64,000 nucleotides of DNA. Source: Kaustia mangrovi. Lineage in GTDB: Bacteria > Pseudomonadota > Alphaproteobacteria > Rhizobiales > Im1. The stretch covers positions 2,222,501-2,286,500 of the forward strand of contig NZ_CP058214.1 in assembly GCF_015482775.1 (NCBI RefSeq), given 5' to 3'. Made by a program: the position numbers and the translations under genes. How positions within the stretch are numbered: the first letter of the stretch is position 1; every line of letters begins with the position of its first letter. Positions 40,401-48,634 of the stretch are shown here, piece by piece. The notes under the pieces were generated by a model. That model did not search any database, was not told the origin of the DNA, and worked only from the letters and a program-made list of their open reading frames with translations.

Positions 40401-40467
40401 GATCCGGCGCGCGCACCGGCCGGAGAGAACGACCGTTGGAAGCGCACAAAACCGGGCTGGACGCCAG

Positions 40468-41451
40468 TCAGGGCAGGAGCACCGCCGCCCCCGTCAGGGC
40501 GCCGCGCCGCAGGCGATCCAGCGCCTCGTTCGCCTCATGGAGGGGAAAGGTCTCCACCGTCGTGCGGACCGGCACGCGCGGCGCGAGCGCGAGAAACTCC
40601 ACCGCATCCTGCCGGGTCAGGTTGGCGACGGACCGCACCACCCGCTCCTCCCACAGGATCGCGTAGGGAAAAGAAGGGATATCGGACATGTGGATGCCGC
40701 CGCACACGACGATCCCGCCCTTGCGCACCGCCCTCAACGCCGCCGGCACGAGCGCGCCGACGGGTGCGAAGATGATGGCGGCGTCGAGCGGCTCCGGCGG
40801 CGCCTGCGTCGACGCGCCGGCCCAGGCGGCGCCGAGCGACAGGGCGAAGTCCTGTGCCGCCTTGTCGCCCTCGCGCGTGAAGGCGTGGACGCGCCGGCCC
40901 TCATGGACCGCGACCTGCGCGACGATATGCGCAGCCGCCCCAAAGCCATAGAGCCCCAGGCTCTCGCCCTCGCCCGCCATCTTCAGACATCTGTGGCCGA
41001 TCAGCCCGGCGCACAGCAACGGCGCGGCCTCCGCGTCGCTGTACCCCTCGGGCAGCGGAAAGCAATATCGGGCGTCCGCCACGGCATGGTCCGCATAGCC
41101 GCCGTCGATCGTGTAGCCGGTGAACCCCGGACGGTCGCAGAGATTCTCCCGGCCCATCCGGCAATAGGGGCAGGTGCCGCAGGTGTGGCCGAGCCAGGGA
41201 ATGCCGACGCGCATTCCGGGCGGAAACCCCTCCACGCCCTCGCCGAGAGCCGCAACGGTACCCACCACCTCGTGGCCCGGAACAATCGGCAGCTTCGGCT
41301 CGGTCAGATCGCCATCGACGACATGAAGGTCGGTCCGGCACACGCCGCAGGCCGAAATCTTGACGAGGATCTGGCCGGGGCCCGGATCGGGCACCGGCAT
41401 GTCGCGCTCCTCAAGCCGCTCTCCCGGTCTGTTCAGAACCATCGCGCGCAT
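40468..41451 (-). CDS. Zinc-dependent alcohol dehydrogenase (AdhP-like)
   Basis: A 327-residue medium-chain dehydrogenase. It has catalytic zinc ligands in ACGVCRTDLHVVDG and the GHE motif (VPGHEVVGTV). The structural zinc site is four cysteines in CGTCPYCRMGRENLCDRPGFTGYTIDGGYA. The nucleotide loop reads GLYGFGAAAHIVAQVA. The ENLC/GYT-DGGYA pattern matches the AdhA/AdhP-type alcohol dehydrogenases seen beside stress genes. GAGGAG precedes the start at 41451. It is divergent from the FAD oxidoreductase. The substrate is probably a simple alcohol or aldehyde, but that is inference. Confidence 0.92.
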   Translation of the reverse strand: MRAMVLNRPGERLEERDMPVPDPGPGQILVKISACGVCRTDLHVVDGDLTEPKLPIVPGHEVVGTVAALGEGVEGFPPGMRVGIPWLGHTCGTCPYCRMGRENLCDRPGFTGYTIDGGYADHAVADARYCFPLPEGYSDAEAAPLLCAGLIGHRCLKMAGEGESLGLYGFGAAAHIVAQVAVHEGRRVHAFTREGDKAAQDFALSLGAAWAGASTQAPPEPLDAAIIFAPVGALVPAALRAVRKGGIVVCGGIHMSDIPSFPYAILWEERVVRSVANLTRQDAVEFLALAPRVPVRTTVETFPLHEANEALDRLRRGALTGAAVLLP

Positions 41452-41555
41452 CGCCGTTCTCCTCGTGCCTTGCCATGTCCGCACTGCGAACTTGTGAAAT
41501 GGCCGCCTCGCCGCTAGGGATGTCGGCTTGCGAGAAGACAAGCCGAGCGCCCGCC

Positions 41556-42905
41556 ATGCCGCCCGCCCTGCATCCAGATGCCCTGCACTTCGCCGACCCG
41601 GCCGCAAGCCTGTGGGAGGACACCGCCCCGGCGCTGTCCTTCACCCCGCAACCGCTCGACGGAGACGAGCGCTGCGACATCGCCATCGTCGGCGGCGGCT
41701 TCACGGGCCTGTCCTGCGCCCTGCGGCTCGCGCGCGGGCACGGCGCGGATGTGCGCCTTCTCGAGGCCGCCACCCCGGGCTGGGGCGCATCGGGCCGCAA
41801 TGGCGGCTTTGCCTGCATCGGCGCGGCCAAGCTTTCCTGGCCGGACATGGCGCGCCGCTACGGCATGGAGGCCACGCGCGCCTTCTTCGACATCCAGCGC
41901 GAGGCCATAGAGAGCCTGAGGGCGACGGCGGCGGAGCTCGGCATCGAGGCCGACATCGCGGGCACCGGCGAGATCACCCTCGCCCACCGGCCGCCCTTCC
42001 GGCGCGCGCTGGCGCAAGAGCAGGAGACGCTGCGCACCCTCTTCGGCCACGAGACGGAGCTCCTGGAGCCGGAGGCGCTCGCCGAGCGCGGCATGGCCGC
42101 CCCGTTCATCCATGGCGGCTTGTGGAACCCAACCGGCTTCGGCCTCCATCCGCTCAAGCTCGCCCGCGGCCTTGCCGACGCCGCCCACGCCCATGGCGCA
42201 CGCCTCCACGGACAGTCGCGCGTCACCGGCTGGGCGCAAGCCGGCGGCCGCCACAGGCTCACCACCGCCGCCGGCGGCACGCTTACGGCCGACCGCGTGA
42301 TCCTCGCCTGCAACGGCTACACGCCCGAGGCGACCTTCCCGCCGCTTGCCGGGCGGCTCATGCCGGCGCTGTCGAACATCCTGGTGACACGCCCCCTGAG
42401 CCTGTCGGAGCGCGAGGCGCAAGGCTGGACGACCACGACCATGGCCTTCGACGCGCGCGCGCTCCTGCACTATGTCCGCCTGTTGCCCGACGGGCGTTTC
42501 CTGTTCGGCGGGCGCGGCGGGACGGACATGTCCGATGGCGCCGCACCGGCGATGGAGGCGAGCATGCGCCGGGAGTTCGAAGCCATGTTTCCGGCCTGGC
42601 GCCATGTCGAGCACACCCATTTCTGGCGCGGGCTCGTCTGCCTTGCACGCGATCTCGTGCCCCATATCGGCCCGCTCGACGAGCGGAGCACGGTCTGGAC
42701 GGCGATCGCCTATCACGGCAACGGGGTGGCGATGGCGAACTGGTCCGGCCGGCATCTGGCCGACATCGTCGCGGGGCAGACGGCCCTGGCCGACCTGCCG
42801 GCGGTCATGACCGCCCCCTTGCGGCGCTTTCCGTTCGCCGGGCTCCGCCAGCTCTATATGAAGGCCGCCTATGCGGCCTTCACCGTCAGGGACGAATGGC
42901 TGTAG
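41556..42905 (+). CDS. FAD-dependent oxidoreductase (DadA/PuuB-like amine oxidase)
   Basis: A DAO-family flavoenzyme of about 449 residues. The FAD loop CDIAIVGGGFTGLSCALRLARG is followed by GASGRNGGF, the arrangement of gamma-glutamylputrescine oxidoreductase (PuuB) and related enzymes. The C-terminal FRGLV-like block appears as FWRGLVCLARDLVPHIGPLD, with AYHGNGVAMANWSGRHLAD for FAD contact. The start is uncertain: 41556 (MPPALHPD) keeps only conserved sequence, and 41520 is the main alternative; neither has a good ribosome-binding site. No other putrescine genes are near, so the substrate is open. Confidence 0.87.
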   Translation: MPPALHPDALHFADPAASLWEDTAPALSFTPQPLDGDERCDIAIVGGGFTGLSCALRLARGHGADVRLLEAATPGWGASGRNGGFACIGAAKLSWPDMARRYGMEATRAFFDIQREAIESLRATAAELGIEADIAGTGEITLAHRPPFRRALAQEQETLRTLFGHETELLEPEALAERGMAAPFIHGGLWNPTGFGLHPLKLARGLADAAHAHGARLHGQSRVTGWAQAGGRHRLTTAAGGTLTADRVILACNGYTPEATFPPLAGRLMPALSNILVTRPLSLSEREAQGWTTTTMAFDARALLHYVRLLPDGRFLFGGRGGTDMSDGAAPAMEASMRREFEAMFPAWRHVEHTHFWRGLVCLARDLVPHIGPLDERSTVWTAIAYHGNGVAMANWSGRHLADIVAGQTALADLPAVMTAPLRRFPFAGLRQLYMKAAYAAFTVRDEWL

Positions 42906-42951
42906 CGGTCCTCCTGCACAGCCTGCTCGGGCCATATCCATGAGGACCGCT
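42904..42951. terminator. Bidirectional hairpin between convergent genes
   Basis: AGCGGTCCTC (42904-42913, overlapping the oxidoreductase stop) pairs perfectly with GAGGACCGCT (42942-42951) across a 28-nt loop. It sits in the gap to the convergent gene ending at 42956. Confidence 0.45.
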
Positions 42952-42955
42952 CCGC

Positions 42956-43330
42956 CTACTCCAGCTCGTTGACCGCCACCACGCGGAAGGTGCGCAGCGT
43001 ATCGTCCTGCTCGCGGATCGACACATACTCGCCGGGCTCGAAGAGATGGGTCTGGAAACGGTAACCCGCCTCGTCGTCGTCGACATCGCCATCGAGATCG
43101 TAGTGGAATGCCCAGGATCCGCCCGGCTTGCGGACGAGGTGGCCCACCTCGTCCGGCTCCCCCTCCCAGAACCGGCGGACACGGCAGCGGTCGCGCACCT
43201 TGTGCCACTCCTCGGGGAGGATATGGCCCTCCTCGTCGAGCGGCGCGACGAACTCATAGCCATGATCCCGGCTGCCATTCGGGAAATCGTGGTCGCGGGC
43301 AAGTTCGAGCCTGACCAGCTTCATTGTCAT
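42956..43330 (-). CDS. Conserved hypothetical protein, UspA operon
   Basis: A 124-residue soluble protein that I cannot name. It starts MTMKLVRLELARDHDFPNGS, with GGAGGGAG upstream. It is rich in Asp, Glu, His and aromatic residues (HGYEFVAPLDEEGHI, CRVRRFWEGEPDEVGHLVRKPGG, WAFHYDLDGDVDDDEAGYRF). The regular short strands suggest an all-beta fold, with no signal peptide or membrane segment. It lies 45 bp downstream of uspA on the same strand, so the two are probably co-transcribed and may share the FNR/FixK-type site before uspA. Function is unknown. Confidence 0.75.
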   Translation of the reverse strand: MTMKLVRLELARDHDFPNGSRDHGYEFVAPLDEEGHILPEEWHKVRDRCRVRRFWEGEPDEVGHLVRKPGGSWAFHYDLDGDVDDDEAGYRFQTHLFEPGEYVSIREQDDTLRTFRVVAVNELE

Positions 43331-43375
43331 GGGCGGTCTCCCTCCTTGAAAGCGTGGCGTGTACGAGGAGTACCG

Positions 43376-44218
43376 TCAATGGGACATGAGGACGGGCACG
43401 GTCATCTGCTGGAGGACCTGCCGCGTCACGCCGCCGAAGACGAATTCGCGCATGCGCGAATGGCCGTAGCCGCCCATGACCAGGAGGTCGACGCCGAAAT
43501 CGGAGATCCGCGCCAGCACCTCGTCGCCGACCGTGATCTCGTCGATGGCGGAATGATGCGTCTCGACCTTCACGCCGTGGCGCGCGAGGGTGTTGGCGAT
43601 CTCGGAGCCAGCGAGGACGGCCGCACGGTCGCCGTTCTCCGGCGGATTGACGGCGAGGAGATGCACGTTGGAAGCCCCCTGCAGGAAGGGCAGGGCGTCA
43701 AAGGTGGCGCGCGCGGATTCGCGGGTGCCGCTCCACGCCAGGGCGACGGAGGTGCCGAAGGTCTTGAACTCGCCATAGGCGGGCACGAACAGGATCGGAC
43801 GGCCGGTCTCCATCAGCAGCCGCTCGCACAGCTCGGTGTCGGCCAGATACTCGCTTTCCTCATCTGCCTGGCTGGCGATGACGAGGTCGGCGCAGCGCCC
43901 GTGGTCGATCACCACGTCGGCAATCGTGGAGCCGCTGGCATCCACCTCGCGCCATTCCGACAGGACGCCCTCGCGCCGGACGGCCTCGTCGAACAGCCCT
44001 TTCACCTTCTCCGCCTGCTCCTGATAGTACTGGCGCTGGGCCTCGATGATCTCCGGCGTGATCTGCATGGCGACGGCGGGATAGACCTGAAGGGCGGGAA
44101 TGACATAGAGCCCGATCAGATGCGCATCGTTCTTCCTGGCCATTGCGGTCGCCACGTCGAGCAGCGCCTCGGCGCGGTCAACGGCGTTGAGCGATACAAC
44201 AAGGGTGCGGTATGTCAT
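43376..44218 (-). CDS. Universal stress protein with two Usp domains
   Basis: A 280-residue tandem universal stress protein. The first Usp fold (about 1-145) starts YRTLVVSLNAVDRAEALLDVATAMA. The second (about 150-280) ends LLVMGGYGHSRMREFVFGGVTRQVL, which contains the G-x2-G-x9-G ATP-binding signature. The first domain lacks that signature, as is usual for tandem forms. Such proteins help survival under oxygen limitation or starvation. A TTGA-N6-TCAA site 70 bp upstream suggests control by an FNR/FixK-type regulator. It is followed by a conserved hypothetical gene. Confidence 0.92.
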   Translation of the reverse strand: MTYRTLVVSLNAVDRAEALLDVATAMARKNDAHLIGLYVIPALQVYPAVAMQITPEIIEAQRQYYQEQAEKVKGLFDEAVRREGVLSEWREVDASGSTIADVVIDHGRCADLVIASQADEESEYLADTELCERLLMETGRPILFVPAYGEFKTFGTSVALAWSGTRESARATFDALPFLQGASNVHLLAVNPPENGDRAAVLAGSEIANTLARHGVKVETHHSAIDEITVGDEVLARISDFGVDLLVMGGYGHSRMREFVFGGVTRQVLQQMTVPVLMSH

Positions 44219-44287
44219 GTCTCGACTGTCCTCCGTCGTCACCAGCTGTCTGAGATCCGTGTATTGGCGAGGTGGCGCCCTGGCGCC

Positions 44288-44301
44288 TTGATATGCGTCA
44301 A
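44288..44301 (-). promoter_or_regulatory. FNR/FixK-type box upstream of uspA
   Basis: On the minus strand the site reads TTGACGCATATCAA, which fits the TTGA-N6-TCAA core of Crp/Fnr-family oxygen regulators. Its centre is about 76 bp before the start codon, suitable for activation if transcription starts near 44253. Confidence 0.55.
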
Positions 44302-44383
44302 CCGGGTCGTCCTGCCCCTTGAACATCGTTGCGGAGGTTGAGGTTCCCATAAGAGGCAACCGGATGCGAGCCTTTTGACGCGC

Positions 44384-45754
44384 TCACATCTGAAAGCGGG
44401 CCGGCGCGGGGCGCTGCGCGATGAGGCCGGCCAGCGTGTCGAGCGCGGGGCCGAGCCTGCTGCCGGCCAGGTTGGACAGGCACACGCGGATGGCGGGCTC
44501 GCGCGACGGCTCCACCATGGCGAACACACTCGACGGGGAGACGATCACGCCGGCCTCTCTTGCGCGGGCCGCGAACTCGTCGGCCTGCCAGGGCACGGGC
44601 AGCGGGATCCACAGATGGGAATTGTCGGGATCGGCCCTGTAGGCGATCCCCGCGAGGTGATCTGCGGCCTCCGCCTGCAGCGCGCGCGAGATCTTCAGCC
44701 GCTCGGCTGCCAGCTCGCCCGCCGTGCCGTCGGCGATCCAGCGGCAGGCGAGCTCCGCCATGAGCGGCGGCGGCATCCAGCTCGTCGTCTGGTTGGCGGC
44801 AAGGACCGCATCGTAGAGCGCGGGAGGGGCCACGACGACGCCGACCCGCAGGCCCGGGGCCACGATCTTGGAGAGGCTCGATATGTAGAGCGTGCGGTCC
44901 GGCGCCATGGCCGCGATGGGCGTCTGGTTTCGGGGCCCGTCGCGCAGATTCACATCGTCCTCCACGATCGCCAGGTCGTGGCGTTCGGCGCAGGCGGCGA
45001 TGGCCCGGCGCCGCTCCTGCGTATAGGTGCAGGCGGTCGGATTGTGGGCATGGGGCATGCAATAGAGGAGACGCGGCGAGGCCACGCGGCAGGCCTCATC
45101 CAGCGCGTCCGGCAGGAGGCCGTCGCCATCCATCTCCACCGGCACGACCCTCAGCCCGAAGAAGCGGGCCAGATTGCGGATGCCCGGATAGGAATAGGCC
45201 TCCACGAGCACCGCATCGCCCGGCGCGGCGAGCGCGCCCATGGCGATGGTGAGCCCCTGCTGCGCGCCGCCGGTGATGACCATGTCTGCGGGATCGGCCG
45301 CAAGCCCGCGCGAGCCGAGCCAGCCGGCAAGCCCTGCGCGATGGCGCGCACTGCCGGCAGCCTCGCCATATTCGAGCAGGCCGCCGAGCGCACCGTCGCG
45401 GGCAAGCCCCAGAAGCGCCCGGCGGAGCGTCGCGTCGAGGCCGATATGGGGCGGCTCGTTGCGGCTGAGATCGACCGGCCCCTCCGTGCCGTCGCCATCC
45501 TCGGCAAGCCTCCCGCCGGCAGCACGCACGAAGGTGCCGCGGCCCGCCTCGCGCGAGACGAAGCCGCGCCGCTCCGCCAGCGCATAGGCGCGCAGCACCG
45601 TGCCGACCGTCACGCCGATCCCGTCGGCGAGCGCGCGCACCGTCGGCAGGCGCTCGCCCTCCTCCAGCCGTCCCTCGCGAATATCGCCGACCAGCGCATC
45701 CGCAAGCGCGCGATAGATCGGCCCGGACTCATCGAGCGCCTGTGGAACCCACAT
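44384..45754 (-). CDS. MocR family PLP-binding transcriptional regulator (PdxR-like)
   Basis: A 456-residue MocR protein. It has a GntR winged helix (about 10-75: IYRALADALVGDIREGRLEEGERLPTVRALADGIGVTVGTVLRAYALAERRGFV) joined to a fold-I aminotransferase domain. The PLP lysine is in YISSLSKIVAPGLRVGVV. Such proteins use PLP as a sensor, and PdxR members control vitamin B6 synthesis. It is divergent from pdxJ, which makes the precursor of PLP, so a feedback role is a strong inference. The SD (AAGGG) and start codon lie inside one of two 17-bp inverted repeats in the shared region, suggesting self-control. Confidence 0.93.
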   Translation of the reverse strand: MWVPQALDESGPIYRALADALVGDIREGRLEEGERLPTVRALADGIGVTVGTVLRAYALAERRGFVSREAGRGTFVRAAGGRLAEDGDGTEGPVDLSRNEPPHIGLDATLRRALLGLARDGALGGLLEYGEAAGSARHRAGLAGWLGSRGLAADPADMVITGGAQQGLTIAMGALAAPGDAVLVEAYSYPGIRNLARFFGLRVVPVEMDGDGLLPDALDEACRVASPRLLYCMPHAHNPTACTYTQERRRAIAACAERHDLAIVEDDVNLRDGPRNQTPIAAMAPDRTLYISSLSKIVAPGLRVGVVVAPPALYDAVLAANQTTSWMPPPLMAELACRWIADGTAGELAAERLKISRALQAEAADHLAGIAYRADPDNSHLWIPLPVPWQADEFAARAREAGVIVSPSSVFAMVEPSREPAIRVCLSNLAGSRLGPALDTLAGLIAQRPAPARFQM

Positions 45755-45769
45755 TGTTACCCTTACAAT
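45753..45769. promoter_or_regulatory. Operator site 1 of mocR/pdxJ region
   Basis: ATTGTTACCCTTACAAT is an imperfect inverted repeat (6 of 8 pairs). It covers the SD and start codon of the MocR gene and lies about 51 bp before the likely pdxJ start point. It matches site 2 in ATTGTTA and ACAAT at the same spacing. Confidence 0.6.
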
Positions 45770-45776
45770 CGAGTGT

Positions 45777-45805
45777 TTGACCCCCGGAAACCTGCCGGAT
45801 ATCGT
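45777..45805 (+). promoter_or_regulatory. Candidate pdxJ promoter
   Basis: TTGACC and TATCGT are separated by exactly 17 bp, placing the start near 45812. The -10 overlaps the -10 of the opposite mocR promoter candidate. Confidence 0.5.
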
Positions 45806-45828
45806 ATCATTTCAGCGTATGAATGCAA
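45801..45828 (-). promoter_or_regulatory. Candidate mocR promoter
   Basis: On the minus strand TTGCAT and TACGAT are separated by 16 bp. The -10 occupies the same bases as the pdxJ -10, so the two promoters could not be bound by polymerase at the same time. Confidence 0.4.
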
Positions 45829-45845
45829 ATTGTTATCGTAACAAT
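45829..45845. promoter_or_regulatory. Operator site 2 of mocR/pdxJ region
   Basis: ATTGTTATCGTAACAAT is an inverted repeat with 7-bp perfect arms. It ends one base before the pdxJ ATG and lies about 43 bp before the likely mocR start point. Confidence 0.6.
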
Positions 45846-46622
45846 ATGGCAAATCCCATGGTCGAGATCTGCGCCCTGAGCGTCAATCTGAACAAGGTCG
45901 CCCTGCTGCGGAACCAGCGCGACCTGACCTATCCCAGCGTGCCCGGCATGGCCGGTATCGCGATCAAGGCCGGCGCGCGCGGCATCACCGTCCATCCGCG
46001 CCCCGACGAACGGCATATCCGGCGCCAGGACGTCCGCGATCTGGCGGAGCTTCTCGCCCAGGAGCGCTACAAGGGCATCGAGTTCAATATCGAGGGCTAT
46101 CCCTCCGACGACTTCCTCGCCCTCGTCGCGGAGGTCGAGCCCGATCAGGTGACGCTCGTGCCCGACGCGCCGGACCAGCGCACCTCCGACCATGGCTGGG
46201 ATATTCCGCTGCACGAGGAGCGCCTCAAGCGCGTGATCGCGAAGCTCAAGCGGCACGGAAGCCGCGTCTCGCTGTTCATCGACGCGGATCCGGCGATGGC
46301 GAGCGCCGCGCGCGCGGTCGGCGCCGACCGCGTGGAGCTCTATACGGGCCCCTACCACCACGCCTTCATGGAGGGCCGGGCGGGCGAGATCCTGCCCGCA
46401 TACCGCACGGCCGCCGAGGCGGCGCTCGCGGAAGGCCTCGGCGTCAATGCCGGCCACGACCTCAATCTCGACAATCTCGGCGGCTTCCTCACCGCCGTTC
46501 CGGGCGTCGCGGAGGTCTCCATCGGCCATGCGCTGACCGCCGATGCCCTGGTCATGGGCATGGACGCGACGGTGCGTGCCTATGTCGACATCCTCACCCG
46601 CAGCGCCCGCGCGGCTGCCTGA
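45846..46622 (+). CDS. pdxJ: Pyridoxine 5'-phosphate synthase PdxJ
   Basis: PdxJ condenses 1-deoxyxylulose 5-phosphate with aminoacetone 3-phosphate to give pyridoxine 5'-phosphate. The 258-residue barrel shows LSVNLNKVALLRNQR, then GARGITVHPRPDERHIRRQDV, FNIEGYPSDDFLALV, VTLVPD, VSLFIDAD, VELYTGPYH and GLGVNAGHDLNLDNL, covering the known active-site blocks. The N terminus reads MANPMVEICALSVN rather than the IRLGVNIDH of E. coli, a variant class. No SD precedes the ATG, because an operator-like repeat fills that space; the ATG at 45858 (MVEIC) is an alternative. It is divergent from a MocR regulator. Confidence 0.96.
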   Translation: MANPMVEICALSVNLNKVALLRNQRDLTYPSVPGMAGIAIKAGARGITVHPRPDERHIRRQDVRDLAELLAQERYKGIEFNIEGYPSDDFLALVAEVEPDQVTLVPDAPDQRTSDHGWDIPLHEERLKRVIAKLKRHGSRVSLFIDADPAMASAARAVGADRVELYTGPYHHAFMEGRAGEILPAYRTAAEAALAEGLGVNAGHDLNLDNLGGFLTAVPGVAEVSIGHALTADALVMGMDATVRAYVDILTRSARAAA

Positions 46623-46757
46623 CAGGATCCGGCGGGAGGATCGGCGTCCCTGCCGGCCCGGCCCGCGACCGGCGCGCTCATACCGCATGGACTTGGGGGC
46701 GCCGGCGCTGTTACATCGTCTCCCTGCTTCCCGCGCGCCTGAAGGAGACGGCACCCC

Positions 46758-47909
46758 GTGACATCGAGCATCGAGATTCTGGGCCGGCTGATCGCCGAGC
46801 CGACCGTCAGCCTGAGATCCAATCTCGACCTCATCGGCTATGTGCAGGAGTTCCTCGCCCGGTACGGCGTCGCCTCCCGGCTCGTGCACGACGAGACCGG
46901 CAAGAGGGCGAACCTCCATGCCGTGATCGGGCCCCAGGACGTGCCGGGCGTCATGCTGTCCGGCCATACCGACGTGGTGCCCGTGGAGGGGCAGGACTGG
47001 TCGCACGACCCCTTCGCCATGGTGGAACGCGACGGCCGGCTCTACGGGCGCGGCACGGCGGACATGAAGGGCTTCCTCGCCTGCGTCATGGCGCTGGTGC
47101 CGGCGGCTGTGGAGCGCCGGCTCGCGCGGCCGATCCACATTGCCTTCTCCTATGACGAGGAGCTCGGCTGCATCGGCGTGCGCCGGCTCATCGACGTGAT
47201 GGCGGAGATGCCGGTGAAGCCCGCCTTCTGCATCGTCGGGGAACCGACCTCGCTCGACGTCGCCATCGGCCACAAGGGCAAGACCGGCGGCCACATCGCC
47301 TGCCACGGCCTCGAATGCCATTCGAGCCTCGCGCCGACCGGCGTCAACGCCATCTACATGGCCGCCGACATGATCGCCGCGATCCGTACGCTCCAGGAGG
47401 AGGTGAGCCGCACCGGCGCGCGCGACGAGGCCTACGACATTCCCTACACCACGCTCCATGTGGGCACCATAGAGGGCGGCACGGCGCTCAACATCGTGCC
47501 CAGCCTCTGCCGGCTGGCCTTCGAGATCCGCAATGTCTCGGGCGACGACCCGCAGGCGCTGCTCGACCGGCTGCGCGACGAGGCCGACAGGATCGTCGCC
47601 GGCGTGCGCGAGCGTCATCCCGCCGCCGCCATCGACATCGAGATCGATAACGCCTATCCGGGCCTCGACACCGACCCGGATGCGGAGATCGTGAGCTTCG
47701 TGAAATCGCTCACCGGCCGCAACAGCCACCTCAAGGTGCCGTTCGGCACGGAGGGCGGCCTGTTCCAGCAGCGTCTCCATGTGCCGACCGTGGTCTGCGG
47801 CCCCGGCGACATCGCCCAGGCGCACAAGCCCGACGAGTTCATCGCCGTCGACCAGATGGCCAGGTGCGACGTCTTCCTGGCCGCCCTTCTCGACCGGTTG
47901 AGCGAATAG
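46758..47909 (+). CDS. argE: Acetylornithine deacetylase (M20 family)
   Basis: ArgE releases acetate from N-acetylornithine. The 383-residue M20 peptidase-family protein has zinc ligands and catalytic residues in MLSGHTDVVPVEGQDW, GRGTADMKGFLACV, SYDEELGCIGV and IVGEPTSLDVAIGHKG. The dimerisation domain contains HSSLAPTGVNAIYMAADMI, and the last zinc histidine is in CGPGDIAQAHKPDEFI. The start is GTG, with AAGGAG about 11 bases upstream. ArgJ is also encoded in this window, so ArgE may supplement it or act on a related acyl-amino acid. It is followed by a repeat fragment. Confidence 0.92.
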   Translation: MTSSIEILGRLIAEPTVSLRSNLDLIGYVQEFLARYGVASRLVHDETGKRANLHAVIGPQDVPGVMLSGHTDVVPVEGQDWSHDPFAMVERDGRLYGRGTADMKGFLACVMALVPAAVERRLARPIHIAFSYDEELGCIGVRRLIDVMAEMPVKPAFCIVGEPTSLDVAIGHKGKTGGHIACHGLECHSSLAPTGVNAIYMAADMIAAIRTLQEEVSRTGARDEAYDIPYTTLHVGTIEGGTALNIVPSLCRLAFEIRNVSGDDPQALLDRLRDEADRIVAGVRERHPAAAIDIEIDNAYPGLDTDPDAEIVSFVKSLTGRNSHLKVPFGTEGGLFQQRLHVPTVVCGPGDIAQAHKPDEFIAVDQMARCDVFLAALLDRLSE

Positions 47910-47928
47910 AGGCTTGTCCGATCAGACG

Positions 47929-47985
47929 GCACCGGCCCGCTCCCCCGCCCGGCCACCCACGGGATCATGATTTATGGGTGGCGGC
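47929..47985. repeat. Partial copy of dispersed GC-rich hairpin repeat
   Basis: The left arm (GCACCGGCCCGCTCCCCCGC, then CCGGCCACCCA) matches the element at 19126 almost base for base. The right arm is cut off after TGGGTGGC. A short CCACCCA/TGGGTGG hairpin remains. It lies between convergent argE and the ACT-like gene. Confidence 0.55.
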
Positions 47986-47988
47986 GCG

Positions 47989-48315
47989 CTATCGCGTGCA
48001 GCGCATGAGCTCCACGCTCTCCACAGAGATCTCGGAGGAGACCTGGGTGCGGAACTGGCGCGCCTGGACGGCGGTGGCCGTAAACTGCACCTCCACCATC
48101 ATCAGCTCGCCGCCCCACGCCCTGCCGGCACGCACCGTGAGCGGCGCGATGGCGAGCTTCTGAAGCGGGTTGAGCACGCGCAGGAGCGCATCCGGCCCGG
48201 GCGAAACCCGCGCCTCGAGCGCGAAGGTCGACAGGCCGGGACCGGCGGTCCCGTCACGAGAGGATGCGGAAGGCGATGGAAGATCGGCCGCGAGGGCCGC
48301 AGATTGAGTCTGCAT
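47989..48315 (-). CDS. Small ACT-domain-like protein (IlvM-like)
   Basis: About 108 residues. After a Ser/Pro-rich N terminus, the stretch FALEARVSPGPDALLRVLNP, LAIAPLTVRAG and LMMVEVQFTATAVQARQFRTQV ... ISVESVEL follows the strand-helix-strand spacing of ACT domains, closest to acetolactate synthase small subunits of the IlvM type. ACT domains usually bind amino acids. No acetolactate synthase gene is adjacent, so the partner is unknown. The start is uncertain: MQTQSAAL at 48315 is likely, while an open frame continues 38 codons upstream. It is convergent with argE. Confidence 0.6.
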   Translation of the reverse strand: MQTQSAALAADLPSPSASSRDGTAGPGLSTFALEARVSPGPDALLRVLNPLQKLAIAPLTVRAGRAWGGELMMVEVQFTATAVQARQFRTQVSSEISVESVELMRCTR

Positions 48316-48575
48316 GGCACGAAAGCCCGATTGTCGGTCACAAGGAAAAAGCGAGAGATCACTCCCGGCCGAGTATCCCGGCCGGGCCGCTAATTCGATG
48401 TCCGGCAAGCGGACGCTGGTGCGTGCCACAGATCATGCTGGCAAGAGTCTTACAGCCTTCGCCCGGGCCCCGTCAAAGAGTTTGCCGAAGCCAGGGGCTC
48501 CGGATGGGGGCGATGCGGCGCTCCATGAACCGGTAGCCCCCTCACCAGGTTCCTTTGCGCGATGCCACAAACGAA

Positions 48576-48634
48576 CCCTCTCCCCTCGCGGGAGAGGGAG
48601 GGGCCCGTCGCGAAAGCGATGGGAGGGTGAGGGG
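48576..48634. repeat. Intergenic palindromic repeat of alphaproteobacterial type
   Basis: A 9-bp stem (CCCTCTCCC-CTCGC-GGGAGAGGG) is followed by a smaller GTCGC-GAAA-GCGAT hairpin and GGGAGGGTGAGGGG. This CCCTCTCCC...GGGTGAGGG form is common between genes in alphaproteobacterial genomes. It lies 15 bp past the ecm stop and may help end that transcript. The remaining bases between it and the ACT-like gene (48316-48575) show nothing I can support. Confidence 0.7.
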
